Position numbers and translations under genes: made by a program
The notes under the pieces: model-generated
What the model was told of the DNA's origin: nothing
The model's input: only the letters and a program-made list of their open reading frames with translations
The model's database searches: none
NCBI RefSeq assembly: GCF_003002825.1
Contig: NZ_PVTE01000023.1
Coordinates: 30,009 to 94,008, forward strand
Source of the DNA: Spirosoma oryzae
GTDB taxonomy: Bacteria; Bacteroidota; Bacteroidia; Cytophagales; Spirosomataceae
Length of the DNA stretch: 64,000 nt
Direction: 5' to 3'
In this document: positions 43,514 through 51,291 of the stretch, in pieces
How positions within the stretch are numbered: the stretch's first letter is position 1
Layout: every line of letters begins with the position of its first letter

Positions 43514-44506
43514 CTATCTGCCTAGCCCATTGAAATCGTACCAGCGTTTGATGCGCAGGTTAATCAGTCGCTGTATGTGTATCTCGTTCAGAAACACGTT
43601 CGACCAGTTGTCGAAACGCGCGCACTGCACCCCCAGGTAAAAATAGTAGATCGCGACGCCCAGCATCGGGAGCATGCGTTTTTCCTCATCGGTGATCGGC
43701 TGCACGGATTCGTAGCCGTCGAGGAATCGCGCTCGCTTGGCGTGAAACGCAGCCGCATCCGTTTCCGTACTGTGTAGCTGCATCAAATAATAGCCAATGT
43801 CGAGTGCGAGCGGACCATTGCCACAGAAGTCAAAATCGAACAGCGTAGCCTCACCCGACGCGTCGATGTTCAGGTTATCGAACCAGATGTCCAGATGCAC
43901 CGCTCCCATTCGGATTTGTGTTCGATCGGCGCGGTTCAACTCCGTCGTCAGCCAGTTACGGGCGTCCCGTAAAAATTGCATTTCCGGCGAATCGATCGGC
44001 AAAAAGGGAGCGATCTGGGGCAATGAATCGTCCAGCAGGTACGTGGTTGTGTAGGCGACGCGGTCCAGCGGGAAGTCGTTTGTCAGTTGATGGAGCCGGG
44101 CCATTGTCCGCCCCAGCTGTTCGTGGATGTCACCGGAGAACGTAAGCAGCTTTTGCCCCTCTGCCTGTGAAAACAGCACGCCATACCGCATTCCCTCCGG
44201 GGCGTCGATTTCCTGGATGTACTGCCCCGAGGTATCGGGTAACGCATACGACACGGGGATACCTCCGTTTTTGAGGTGATTCAGCAACCGAATCTCTTCC
44301 TCGACGTCGGTACGCGTTCGCCAGTTCAGGCTATACACGCGGAAGACGAACCGATGTTCGCCGTCGGTGATCTGGTAGGTATGATTAACCCCCGCCTTGA
44401 TCAGCCGACAGGTAGCGGATTCACCCAGCCGGTACGTCTGCCGAAGAAACGGTAGCAGATGATCCGACGACAGGATCGACGACGACGCGGGAATGGAGAC
44501 AGGCAC
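43514..44506 (-). CDS. Aminoglycoside phosphotransferase/choline kinase-like enzyme
   Basis: About 330 residues from a GTG at 44506. Longer frames reach 44662 but would overlap the small membrane gene, and their translation is not family-like. The kinase fold shows AGVNHTYQITDGEHRFVFRV for ATP binding, the catalytic loop His204-Leu-Asp206 ... Asn211 (HLDIWFDNL) and the metal-binding Asp224/Asp226 (FDFDFCG). The closest recognised groups are APH, homoserine kinase type II (ThrB-like) and HCA-type kinases; the fold alone does not prove antibiotic resistance. Cytoplasmic. The substrate is probably a small amine or alcohol. Confidence 0.75.
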   Translation of the reverse strand: MPVSIPASSSILSSDHLLPFLRQTYRLGESATCRLIKAGVNHTYQITDGEHRFVFRVYSLNWRTRTDVEEEIRLLNHLKNGGIPVSYALPDTSGQYIQEIDAPEGMRYGVLFSQAEGQKLLTFSGDIHEQLGRTMARLHQLTNDFPLDRVAYTTTYLLDDSLPQIAPFLPIDSPEMQFLRDARNWLTTELNRADRTQIRMGAVHLDIWFDNLNIDASGEATLFDFDFCGNGPLALDIGYYLMQLHSTETDAAAFHAKRARFLDGYESVQPITDEEKRMLPMLGVAIYYFYLGVQCARFDNWSNVFLNEIHIQRLINLRIKRWYDFNGLGR

Positions 44507-44558
44507 AGTACGGGGGGGCGTTTGGCGAACCGCAAAGATACAATTCCCCCTGTCTTTG

Positions 44559-44762
44559 TCAGCGGTTTGGATTGAACCGGGCCGCGTCGATAATCGACCA
44601 CAGATGAATGATCCAGCCCATGAAGATAAACCACAATACGGCTGCCAGTACGAACTGCACAATGGCGATCAGCAGCCGCCCCTGCAATAACTGCCCTAAA
44701 CCTGGGATAAAGAAGCTGCACAAAGCCGCTAACACGTTTCCGCCTGAACCTTGCCCTTGCAT
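44559..44762 (-). CDS. Small TM2-like membrane protein
   Basis: A 67-residue protein from ATG at 44762. It has two hydrophobic segments, NVLAALCSFFIPGLGQLLQG and IAIVQFVLAAVLWFIFMGW, and ends in WSIIDAARFNPNR. The FIPGLGQLLQG turn and the closing W.IiDa...n match small two-helix proteins related to the TM2 family, of unknown function. It is followed after 52 bases by the kinase-like gene on the same strand. Confidence 0.65.
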   Translation of the reverse strand: MQGQGSGGNVLAALCSFFIPGLGQLLQGRLLIAIVQFVLAAVLWFIFMGWIIHLWSIIDAARFNPNR

Positions 44763-44892
44763 AGTATAGTCCGTTTTTGGGTGTATAACAGGACAAATCA
44801 GCACGATGTTGGGACACCGTAAGCCGCAACTACATAAGCGGATAAACGCCGTTTTAAACGCGCTGAATTCAGTATGGGAGTTCGGCCACTAC

Positions 44893-45549
44893 CTACTGCT
44901 CCGAAATGGTAACAGCCTGACGGATATACCGTTCTGCCGCCACTACGTTCAACAGGAACCGCCCGACGCTGGTCCGGCTTATCGTCAGGTTTGGCTTCGG
45001 CTGGTTGTCGATTGTCTCGATGATCTGCTTCTGGTCATGACCATTCGTTAGCCCGACAGGGCGTACGATAGTCCAGTCGAGCGGACTTTGGGTAAGTAGC
45101 TGTTCCTGCCGTTCGTGGTCGCGGTAGGCGACGCCGATGTTGCTGTAATCGATCAGCCAGCGAAACCAGAACGGTATGTCCTGTCGCGTTTCGTTTGCGC
45201 CCCAGGCTGTTACCACGATCAATCGCCGTACGTGCTGCGCTTCGCAGATCGGGAGCAAGCGCGTCAGCAGATCAGACAAAAAAGTGGGCGGGGTTCGCAA
45301 GGGTGACCAGGGGAAATCGGACGTACGCGAAATATTGAGTGTGCTGATCACGGCATCACAGCCTGCTACAGCCATTCCCAGCGAATCAGCGTCAAGGGTT
45401 GGGCTTTCGACAACGGTCAGTTTCCCCGACGAAATACCGATTTTCCGCCGGTCGCGCACCAGTATCGTTACCCGATACCCATCCGCCAATGCTTCGTGCA
45501 GCAATCGTTCCCCCGTCCGACCAGTAGCGCCCAGAATCAGTATGTGCAT
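44893..45549 (-). CDS. NAD(P)-binding atypical SDR (NmrA-like)
   Basis: A 218-residue Rossmann-fold protein. The N-terminus MHILILGATGRTGERLLHEA has the GxxGxxG cofactor motif of atypical SDRs, and the body (GCDAVISTLN, RRLIVVTAWGANETRQD, DWTIVRPVGLTNG) follows the NAD(P)H-binding PF13460 pattern. The classical YxxxK pair is absent, as is usual in this group, which includes flavin reductases and redox sensors. Cytoplasmic; substrate unknown. Confidence 0.8.
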   Translation of the reverse strand: MHILILGATGRTGERLLHEALADGYRVTILVRDRRKIGISSGKLTVVESPTLDADSLGMAVAGCDAVISTLNISRTSDFPWSPLRTPPTFLSDLLTRLLPICEAQHVRRLIVVTAWGANETRQDIPFWFRWLIDYSNIGVAYRDHERQEQLLTQSPLDWTIVRPVGLTNGHDQKQIIETIDNQPKPNLTISRTSVGRFLLNVVAAERYIRQAVTISEQ

Positions 45550-45599
45550 CGGTATAGTATTTTCGCTATAATCAGTTTTCCACTAATAAATTATCAACT

Positions 45600-46160
45600 A
45601 TGATTTCACCATACATAGCCAATATCATAGCCGACATGGCAGCTGATATTGACGAGGAATATATGTTTGTCATCAGGCATGTTACACGTAACTGGGACAA
45701 GTTTGTTAAATGGCCCAGCGTACAGAATTTGTATTTTCCTGCTATTCATCGCATGAAAGCAACGGAATCTTACCCCTCCACAATTTATGATGAGCATCTA
45801 ACCAAGATGCAGGAAAGAAATATTAAGAGCAGAAAATGGACAAATGATCCCGCTGCAATTGCGTATCAACTGTCTAGCGATGTTTATCCGAAACGTCAAA
45901 AGAAGGCAAGTATACACTGGCATGTTCGCCATATTTACGATGGGCAATTTCCATGGACAAGTAACAAAGTAACATTACATGCCGTCAAGTCCGGCGATCA
46001 TTTCACTCATTCTGCGGGCTTGGTTGCTATTCACCCAATAGCGGATGCGCTTGCTGACGAGTTTGGGTATTTTGCCTGGCTCTTACGAGCAGAAGCCTAC
46101 GAACGTTTCGGCTATGATCCTGATAATATTTTCAGCAGTAGCGTTTACAATCCTCTATAA
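45600..46160 (+). CDS. AT-rich gene of unknown function
   Basis: A 186-residue soluble protein that I cannot assign. Its only striking parts are the His/Trp-rich KASIHWHVRHIYDGQFPW, LHAVKSGDHFTHSAGLVAIH and the acidic, aromatic C-terminus FAWLLRAEAYERFGYDPDNI. Several conserved-looking histidines (HWHVRH, H in HFTHS) could bind metal, as in HNH-like nucleases, but I see no complete motif. The coding DNA is clearly AT-richer than its neighbours, and the gene stands alone, so it may be a horizontally acquired accessory gene. Confidence 0.55.
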   Translation: MISPYIANIIADMAADIDEEYMFVIRHVTRNWDKFVKWPSVQNLYFPAIHRMKATESYPSTIYDEHLTKMQERNIKSRKWTNDPAAIAYQLSSDVYPKRQKKASIHWHVRHIYDGQFPWTSNKVTLHAVKSGDHFTHSAGLVAIHPIADALADEFGYFAWLLRAEAYERFGYDPDNIFSSSVYNPL

Positions 46161-46203
46161 TTAACGTAAGATTCTGGTACGGGCATAGGCTATCGCATAA
46201 AGA

Positions 46204-46230
46204 AACCCAGACGATTAGCTCCGCTGGGTT
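46204..46230. terminator. Small hairpin between convergent genes
   Basis: AACCCAG (46204-46210) pairs with CTGGGTT (46224-46230) around 13 bases, followed by AATTGATTG. A short stem; possible weak terminator between the genes ending at 46160 and 46262. Confidence 0.35.
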
Positions 46231-46261
46231 AATTGATTGCTTACAATTTATTAATCTCTAT

Positions 46262-46606
46262 TTACAGCAACTTGATCACTGTGATAATGAGCGACGCGAA
46301 GCCGAACAATAGAACGATCAGCCATTTGAGCTGTTCCTTGAAACCTCGCTCAACGCTTATCTCTAAACGGGAAAATTCCGTTTTGATCAATGACTCCAAC
46401 CGTACGGTTTCCGTTTTTACGGTTTGTTCTACGCGAGAATCATCATGTTCCAGCTTCCGGAAATCGTCTTTGGAGGCAAAGCTGTCTTTCTGTGCCAACA
46501 CTTTTTCCTGTGCTTTCTCATCGATGAATTGCAATACGGTCCCCGCATCAGCTTCACCAAGCTTACTCTTGAATATTTCGTACGCTTTTAATTCTAGTGC
46601 CGTCAT
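46262..46606 (-). CDS. Coiled-coil protein with C-terminal membrane anchor
   Basis: A 114-residue protein. Residues 1-45 are helical (ALELKAYEIFKSKLGEADAG), residues about 48-90 form a charged heptad-like coiled coil (KLEHDDSRVEQTVKTETVRL and following), and residues 94-113 are one membrane segment (LIVLLFGFASLIITVIKLL). The plan is that of DUF1640/Bdr-like small membrane-anchored coiled coils, found in many genomes and of unclear function. AT-rich. Confidence 0.55.
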   Translation of the reverse strand: MTALELKAYEIFKSKLGEADAGTVLQFIDEKAQEKVLAQKDSFASKDDFRKLEHDDSRVEQTVKTETVRLESLIKTEFSRLEISVERGFKEQLKWLIVLLFGFASLIITVIKLL

Positions 46607-46670
46607 GGTGGATAGTGTTTCTGTAAAGATACTGTTTTACAGATAACCTAGTCACGCCACTAATTGATTC

Positions 46671-46708
46671 AAAAAGAGACAGGTACCGAGCAGTGCCCGA
46701 TACCTGTC
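46671..46708 (-). terminator. Terminator after the isomerase/epimerase gene
   Basis: GACAGGTA (46678-46685) pairs with TACCTGTC (46701-46708), with inner CG and GCA/TGC pairs extending the stem. On the minus strand it is followed by TCTTTTT and lies 21 bases after the stop of the sugar isomerase-like gene. Confidence 0.75.
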
Positions 46709-46729
46709 CGTACTCTTTTCAGAATGAGT

Positions 46730-47782
46730 TTATAAACCCAACACTTTCTTGTTGAAGCTTTCGTCAGCACCGGTACCGGCGAAGTCGTCGAAAGCGCGTT
46801 CGGTGACGCGGATGATGTGATCGGCGATAAATGGCGCTCCTTCGGCGGCCCCCTGTTCGGGATGCTTCAGCGCACACTCCCACTCCAGCACGGCCCAACG
46901 GTCGTAGTCGTACTGCGCCAGCTTCGAGAAAATACCCGAGAAGTCGACCTGACCATCGCCCAGCGACCGGAACCGGCCGGCCCGCTCGACCCAGCCCTGA
47001 TAGCCGCCGTACACGCCTTGCTTACCCGTTGGGTTGAACTCGGCATCTTTCACGTGGTAGGCGAAAATACGCTCGTGGTAGAAGTCGATAAATTGCAGGT
47101 AGTCGAGTTGTTGCAGCACGAAGTGGCTGGGGTCGTAGTTGATCCCGACACGGGGGTGGTTGTTTACCTTTTCGAGGAACATCTCGAACGTGATGCCGTC
47201 GTGCAGGTCTTCACCGGGGTGCAGCTCATAGGCAACATCGACACCTGCGTCTTCGAACGCGTTCAGGATGGGCATCCAGCGGTTCGCCAGTTCAGTAAAG
47301 CCCGTATCGACCAGACCCGCCGGGCGCTGCGGCCACGGATAAACGAACGGCCACAGTAATGCCCCTGAGAACGTAGGGCTGGCTTTCAGACCGAGGTTTT
47401 TGCTGGCCTTCGCCGTCATTATCAGCTGATCGGTTGCCCAGGCCTGCTGTTCTTTGGGTTTACCCGCCAGTTCCGCCGGTCCGAAGCCGTCGAACATGGC
47501 ACCGTAAGCCGGATGAACCGCCACGAGCTGCCCCTGCAGGTGCGTGGCCAGCTCGGTAACTTCGACGCCGATTTCCGCCAGTTTTCCTTTATACTCGTCG
47601 CAATACGTCTGACTTTCCGACGCTTGTTTCAGGTCAATCATACGCGGGTCCCAGGTCGGGATCTGCACGCCTTTATAGCCGAGATCGGCCATGTATTTGG
47701 CGATGGCTTCGAGCGAATTAAACGGCTCCTGATCACCCAGGAATTGGGCCAGAAATATGCCCGGACCTTTCATTGTTTTCAT
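46730..47782 (-). CDS. Sugar phosphate isomerase/epimerase-like TIM-barrel enzyme
   Basis: A 350-residue protein of the xylose isomerase-like TIM barrel (AP endonuclease 2) superfamily. Metal-binding positions are recognisable: Glu in YELHPGEDLHDG, Asp and His in GINYDPSHFVLQQ, His in YHVKDAEFN and Glu in VLEWECALKHPEQG. These enzymes isomerise or epimerise free or phosphorylated sugars and inositols. A start at 47773 is also possible. It forms a cluster on the minus strand with two Gfo/Idh/MocA oxidoreductases, and a divergent MFS transporter lies upstream, which fits a pathway that oxidises and rearranges an imported sugar or cyclitol. Confidence 0.85.
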   Translation of the reverse strand: MKTMKGPGIFLAQFLGDQEPFNSLEAIAKYMADLGYKGVQIPTWDPRMIDLKQASESQTYCDEYKGKLAEIGVEVTELATHLQGQLVAVHPAYGAMFDGFGPAELAGKPKEQQAWATDQLIMTAKASKNLGLKASPTFSGALLWPFVYPWPQRPAGLVDTGFTELANRWMPILNAFEDAGVDVAYELHPGEDLHDGITFEMFLEKVNNHPRVGINYDPSHFVLQQLDYLQFIDFYHERIFAYHVKDAEFNPTGKQGVYGGYQGWVERAGRFRSLGDGQVDFSGIFSKLAQYDYDRWAVLEWECALKHPEQGAAEGAPFIADHIIRVTERAFDDFAGTGADESFNKKVLGL

Positions 47783-47788
47783 TTTATA

Positions 47789-47825
47789 TTGAGCGAATTA
47801 GTGATTGAGCAATTGAGTGAATTGT
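47789..47825. repeat. GAGCGAATTAG/GAGTGAAT repeat, left flank of first four-helix gene
   Basis: ATTGAGCGAATTAGTGATTG and following, ending GAGTGAATTG. It is the inverted counterpart of 48212-48250. The two flank the first four-helix-bundle gene. Confidence 0.75.
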
Positions 47826-47828
47826 CCG

Positions 47829-48206
47829 TCAGTTGTTGCTACTATTATTTCGAGACTTAGCCAGAATTTTCAACAGTTGATAGCCTTCATCAATTAGACT
47901 ACTCAATCGATCCTCTGATACTATTTCAGTGAAAATCAGCATCTCGAGCCAAAATAGCGACTCGTCTAACTCTTCAACAACGATGCTGATTTTTGCGAAG
48001 AATTCGTTTTGACTACGGGCACGGCGAACGGCCCGGTAATTCGCGGCAGAAGACGACGATGAGCGTATCAACTGCTTACCAAAATGCTGTGACTCGTATG
48101 ATTTAGGGAGCGCACGAAACACCTGAACACAGCGCAACATGAATACTTTGAGCCGTTGTTCAAGCTTGTCCGCAAATTCACCTTTATCTAGTCGAGCCTG
48201 TTCCAT
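47829..48206 (-). CDS. Four-helix-bundle protein (S23/Avd-like, TIGR02436)
   Basis: A 125-residue protein of the four-helix-bundle family first met as the open frame in 23S rRNA intervening sequences and related to Avd of diversity-generating retroelements. Family features are LRCVQVFRALP, GKQLIRSSSSSAANYRAVRR, ARSQNEFFAKISIVVEELDE and WLEMLI. The surface is basic, suggesting nucleic-acid binding. It sits between two oxidoreductase/isomerase genes of one catabolic cluster and inside its own inverted repeats, as if inserted. A close paralogue lies at 49445-49816. Confidence 0.88.
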   Translation of the reverse strand: MEQARLDKGEFADKLEQRLKVFMLRCVQVFRALPKSYESQHFGKQLIRSSSSSAANYRAVRRARSQNEFFAKISIVVEELDESLFWLEMLIFTEIVSEDRLSSLIDEGYQLLKILAKSRNNSSNN

Positions 48207-48211
48207 ACTGA

Positions 48212-48250
48212 TAATTCACTCAATCGCTCATTCATTCAATCACTCAATGG
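48212..48250. repeat. GAGTGAAT repeat, right flank of first four-helix gene
   Basis: AATTCACTCAATCGCTCATT, then CATTCAATCACTCAATGG. It is inverted relative to 47789-47825. Its last bases contain the GAG TGA end of the neighbouring Gfo/Idh gene, so the stop codon lies inside the repeat. Confidence 0.75.
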
Positions 48251-49388
48251 TAACCCACGCCTGCTTGCGGTTAGACTCTAGGATTTTTTCGCAGATGAGC
48301 AGTTCGCGGTAACCGTCGGCGAAGGTCGGGAACGTCGGGTTTTCGGGCATCTTACCGGCTTCGACAGCGGCATAGACTTCCTTGAACAGTTGCTTCGACG
48401 TGTCGGGGAAGCCTTCGTTGTGACCACCGGGGAACGAAATCAGGGAGCGGGCATCGGCGTGGAACAGCGATGGGTCGCGCATCAGGCTTTCGTTGTAGCC
48501 GTCGCGGTTACCGATCCACATTTCGTTCGGTGCTTCCGAGTTCCAGGCAAACGTTTTCTTCGACCCGGCAATCTCCAGTTTCATCTGGTTTTTGCGGCCC
48601 GCCGACACCTGCGATACGGTAATCACACCCCGATTACCGTTGTCGAAACGCAACAGTACGTTGGCGTGATCTTCGGTATTGATGGGTACATCGGCGTAAT
48701 CTTCCGGCTGCAGCATTTTCCCCGAATACGTCTCGACGGGCTTCAGCGGCTTCTTCCGCACTTTGTGGACGGTGTTGAAATCGGCCATAACGGCGACGGT
48801 TTTCAGCCCGGTAATGTATTCCAGGCTGTCCATCAGGTGCGAGCCAATATCGGCGATGGCCCGTGAATCGCCCGACTTGTCGGGTTCGAGACGCCAGTTG
48901 TAATCGGTGTTGTAGAACAGCCAGTCTTGCAGGTAGGATCCAATGACGCTGTACACCTCGCCCAGATCGTCTTTCTCACGCATCACTTTCATCTGCCGCA
49001 CCAGTGGGTAGTAGCGCAGGTTGAAATGTACGGCATTGACCAGCCCGGTTTCTTTCGCCAGCTTCACCAGCTCTTCGGCTTCATGCAGGTCTTTGGCCAG
49101 CGGCTTTTCACAGACGACATGTTTCCCCGCTTCCAGGGCCGCCTTCGACTGACTGTAGTGCAGGAAGTTCGGTGTACAGATGTGTACGACCTGAATATCT
49201 TCCATCTTGAGCAGGTCCTCGAAGGTGCAGGCCCGTTCGATACCCAGCTGATCGGCTTTCTGCCGAGCCAGTTCAGGCGTCACTTCACAGAGCGCCAGTA
49301 CATTCGTGTTTGGTAGTCGGCGCAGGGCTTCGATGTGCGCGGGTCCGATGAATCCGGTGCCAACGACACCGACGTTTACTTTTGACAT
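48240..49388 (-). CDS. Gfo/Idh/MocA-family oxidoreductase (first copy)
   Basis: A 382-residue NAD(P)-dependent dehydrogenase. The Rossmann motif is NVGVVGTGFIGPAHIEALRR, and the signature EKP (Glu-Lys-Pro) in GKHVVCEKPLAKDLHEAEEL holds the catalytic lysine. The C-terminal domain covers about residues 130-370. Such enzymes oxidise sugars, inositols or amino sugars in the cytoplasm. A second family member (49870-51030) is in the same cluster, only distantly similar, so they probably catalyse different steps. The stop codon is embedded in a repeat. Confidence 0.9.
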   Translation of the reverse strand: MSKVNVGVVGTGFIGPAHIEALRRLPNTNVLALCEVTPELARQKADQLGIERACTFEDLLKMEDIQVVHICTPNFLHYSQSKAALEAGKHVVCEKPLAKDLHEAEELVKLAKETGLVNAVHFNLRYYPLVRQMKVMREKDDLGEVYSVIGSYLQDWLFYNTDYNWRLEPDKSGDSRAIADIGSHLMDSLEYITGLKTVAVMADFNTVHKVRKKPLKPVETYSGKMLQPEDYADVPINTEDHANVLLRFDNGNRGVITVSQVSAGRKNQMKLEIAGSKKTFAWNSEAPNEMWIGNRDGYNESLMRDPSLFHADARSLISFPGGHNEGFPDTSKQLFKEVYAAVEAGKMPENPTFPTFADGYRELLICEKILESNRKQAWVTIE

Positions 49389-49390
49389 GG

Positions 49391-49431
49391 GTATTGAATT
49401 AGCGAATTAGTGAATGAGCAAATGTGTGAAT
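49391..49431. repeat. GAATTAGCGAATTAG repeat, left flank of second four-helix gene
   Basis: GTATTGAATTAGCGAATTAG followed by TGAATGAGCAAATGTGTGAA. It begins three bases before... the Gfo/Idh start side of the gap and is inverted relative to 49840-49876. Confidence 0.7.
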
Positions 49432-49444
49432 GCCTGGTTACATT

Positions 49445-49816
49445 CTACTTGGTATTGCTTCGCGCTTTAGCTAGAATTTTTATGAGCTGTGTACCTTCGT
49501 CAATTAAGTCTACCAGTCGTTCGCTTGGTACTAAACCGGTAAAAACAAGCATCTCCAGCCAGAAGACTGACTCATCGGCTTCTTCCAAGGTTAAACTCAA
49601 TTTGGCGAAAAATTCATTTTGACTTCTGGCCCGCCGGACGGCCCGATAATTAGCGGCAGAGGATGAGGATGCGCGAACGAGCTGTTTGCCGAAGTGCTGC
49701 GCTTCATAAGCATTAGGTAACTTTCTGAAGACATGGACACAACGAAGCATAAACTGCTTCAATCGTTGTTCCGTCAATTCGGCAAATTCAGCTTTCTCTT
49801 CTGGTGTGTGGTACAT
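49445..49816 (-). CDS. Four-helix-bundle protein, second paralogue
   Basis: A 123-residue paralogue of the product of 47829-48206, by eye about 70 per cent identical. The central block AANYRAVRRARSQNEFFAK is the same in both. It keeps all family positions and looks intact. Like the first copy it lies in the gap between two genes of the sugar cluster and is enclosed by GAATGAG/GAATTAG inverted repeats. Two similar copies 1.6 kb apart indicate either local duplication of the unit or repeated targeting of the same operon. Confidence 0.88.
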   Translation of the reverse strand: MYHTPEEKAEFAELTEQRLKQFMLRCVHVFRKLPNAYEAQHFGKQLVRASSSSAANYRAVRRARSQNEFFAKLSLTLEEADESVFWLEMLVFTGLVPSERLVDLIDEGTQLIKILAKARSNTK

Positions 49817-49839
49817 ATGATATGTTAGTAAGCGCCAAA

Positions 49840-49876
49840 CATTCGCTCATTCACGCATTCGTCATTCGCTCATTGA
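49840..49876. repeat. CATTCGCTCATTCACGC repeat, right flank of second four-helix gene
   Basis: CATTCGCTCATTCACGCATT then CGTCATTCGCTCATTGAAC. Inverted relative to 49391-49431. The TGA stop of the following Gfo/Idh gene (49870-49872) lies inside it. Confidence 0.7.
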
Positions 49877-51030
49877 ACAAACTTCGTCCACTTCGTCTGC
49901 TCATCCTGACTGGAGGCAATGACGGTGTCGATGAAGGCCAGGCCACGAACGCCATCGTGCACACCGGGGAAGTCGTAAAGCGAGTCGGCGGGTTTGTCGG
50001 CCATGTGCGCCTTTACGGCAAAAGCGAAGTTGCGGTAGATGTTGGCAAAGGCTTCGAAAAAACCCTCGGGGTGACCCGCCGGTAAACGCCAGTGCGCCTT
50101 CGCCGACGCCGATAGTTCGCCCACGTTGGGCCGGAGCAGGCGGTGGCTCTCCTGCGTTTTGTAATGCAGCGTGTTGGGCTCCATCTGATGCCATTCCAGC
50201 CCGCCCAGTTCGCCCCAGACGTAGATTTTCAGCGAGTTCTCTTCGCCGTTTGCCACCTGACTGACCTGCAACACCCCTTTGGCACCCGCGTCAAAGCGGA
50301 GCAGCACGTTGGCGTCATCGTCAAGCTGACGACCCGGCACGAAATGCGTCAGGTCGGCGCAGAGTTCGCTGATGTGCATGCCGGTGATGTATTCGGCCAG
50401 GTTTTCGGCATGCGTACCGATGTCACCGATAGCCCCGGCTGCGCCCGAGCGGGCCGGGTCGGTACGCCAGATGGCCTGCTTGTAATCGTTATGTTCTTCG
50501 GCTTTCGACAGCCAGCCCTGCGGGTATTCGACAACGACTTTCCGGATTTTACCCAGCTTCCCGTTGCGAACCATGTCGCGGGCTTCTTTCACCATCGGGT
50601 AGCCCGTGTAGTTATGCGTCAGGCCGAATACAAGTCCGGTTTGCTCAACGATGGCTGCGAGGTCTTTGGCCTGTTGCAGATTGAGCGTCATCGGCTTGTC
50701 GCAGATCACGTGAAAGCCATTTTCGAGCGCCAGCTTGGCGGGCGGGAAGTGCATGTGGTTGGGCGTCACGATACTGACGAAATCCATGCGCACATCTTCC
50801 GGTAGCTCCTTCTCGCGCTGAATCATCTCCTCGAAACTGGTGTACACCCGGTCGTCGGGCAGGTAGAGTGCCTTACCCGTCGCTTTCGACTTTTCGGGCG
50901 ACTGACTGAACACACCGCAAACCAGTTCGATTTCGTTGTCGAGCGTAGCCGCCCGGCGATGAACGGCGCCGATGAATGCGTCGAGGCTACCCCCGATCTG
51001 ACCCATCCGCAATTTCCTGTGCATTTCCAT
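49870..51030 (-). CDS. Gfo/Idh/MocA-family oxidoreductase (second copy)
   Basis: A 386-residue NAD(P)-dependent dehydrogenase. The N-terminus has a variant cofactor loop ([20 protein letters not shown]), and the catalytic lysine occurs as DKP in [40 protein letters not shown] and the His-containing [14 protein letters not shown] belong to the substrate domain. Variants of this kind act on inositols and rare sugars. It is the most upstream gene of the minus-strand cluster, divergent from the MFS transporter with 261 bases between them, which probably hold promoters for both directions. Confidence 0.88.
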   Translation of the reverse strand: MEMHRKLRMGQIGGSLDAFIGAVHRRAATLDNEIELVCGVFSQSPEKSKATGKALYLPDDRVYTSFEEMIQREKELPEDVRMDFVSIVTPNHMHFPPAKLALENGFHVICDKPMTLNLQQAKDLAAIVEQTGLVFGLTHNYTGYPMVKEARDMVRNGKLGKIRKVVVEYPQGWLSKAEEHNDYKQAIWRTDPARSGAAGAIGDIGTHAENLAEYITGMHISELCADLTHFVPGRQLDDDANVLLRFDAGAKGVLQVSQVANGEENSLKIYVWGELGGLEWHQMEPNTLHYKTQESHRLLRPNVGELSASAKAHWRLPAGHPEGFFEAFANIYRNFAFAVKAHMADKPADSLYDFPGVHDGVRGLAFIDTVIASSQDEQTKWTKFVQ

Positions 51031-51291
51031 GTAGCGTTGACTGTAAGAGAATTAGGTACTGCCCCCAATGAGCGAGAGCGACTAAATACCAGCGGGCGCG
51101 GTAGAACACCGTCGGTACGTAAAACCGAAAGGGAGGAAAACATACCCCTTTCGAGGGCCGGAAATTAGCGGTTTTAGCTTATTTTTCGGAAATTTTAGAC
51201 AAATACTACCTGCATTGGTGAGTTTGTCGCCCTTTTTTTCTTTTACCTGACAAATCGTTTCGTCTTACTTAAACCCCTTTACCTCACAGAT

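Noticed and set aside
44401..44829. 142-codon minus-strand frame overlapping the kinase-like and TM2-like genes
   Set aside because: It overlaps two better-supported genes in another frame and gives an Arg/Cys-rich, non-protein-like translation.
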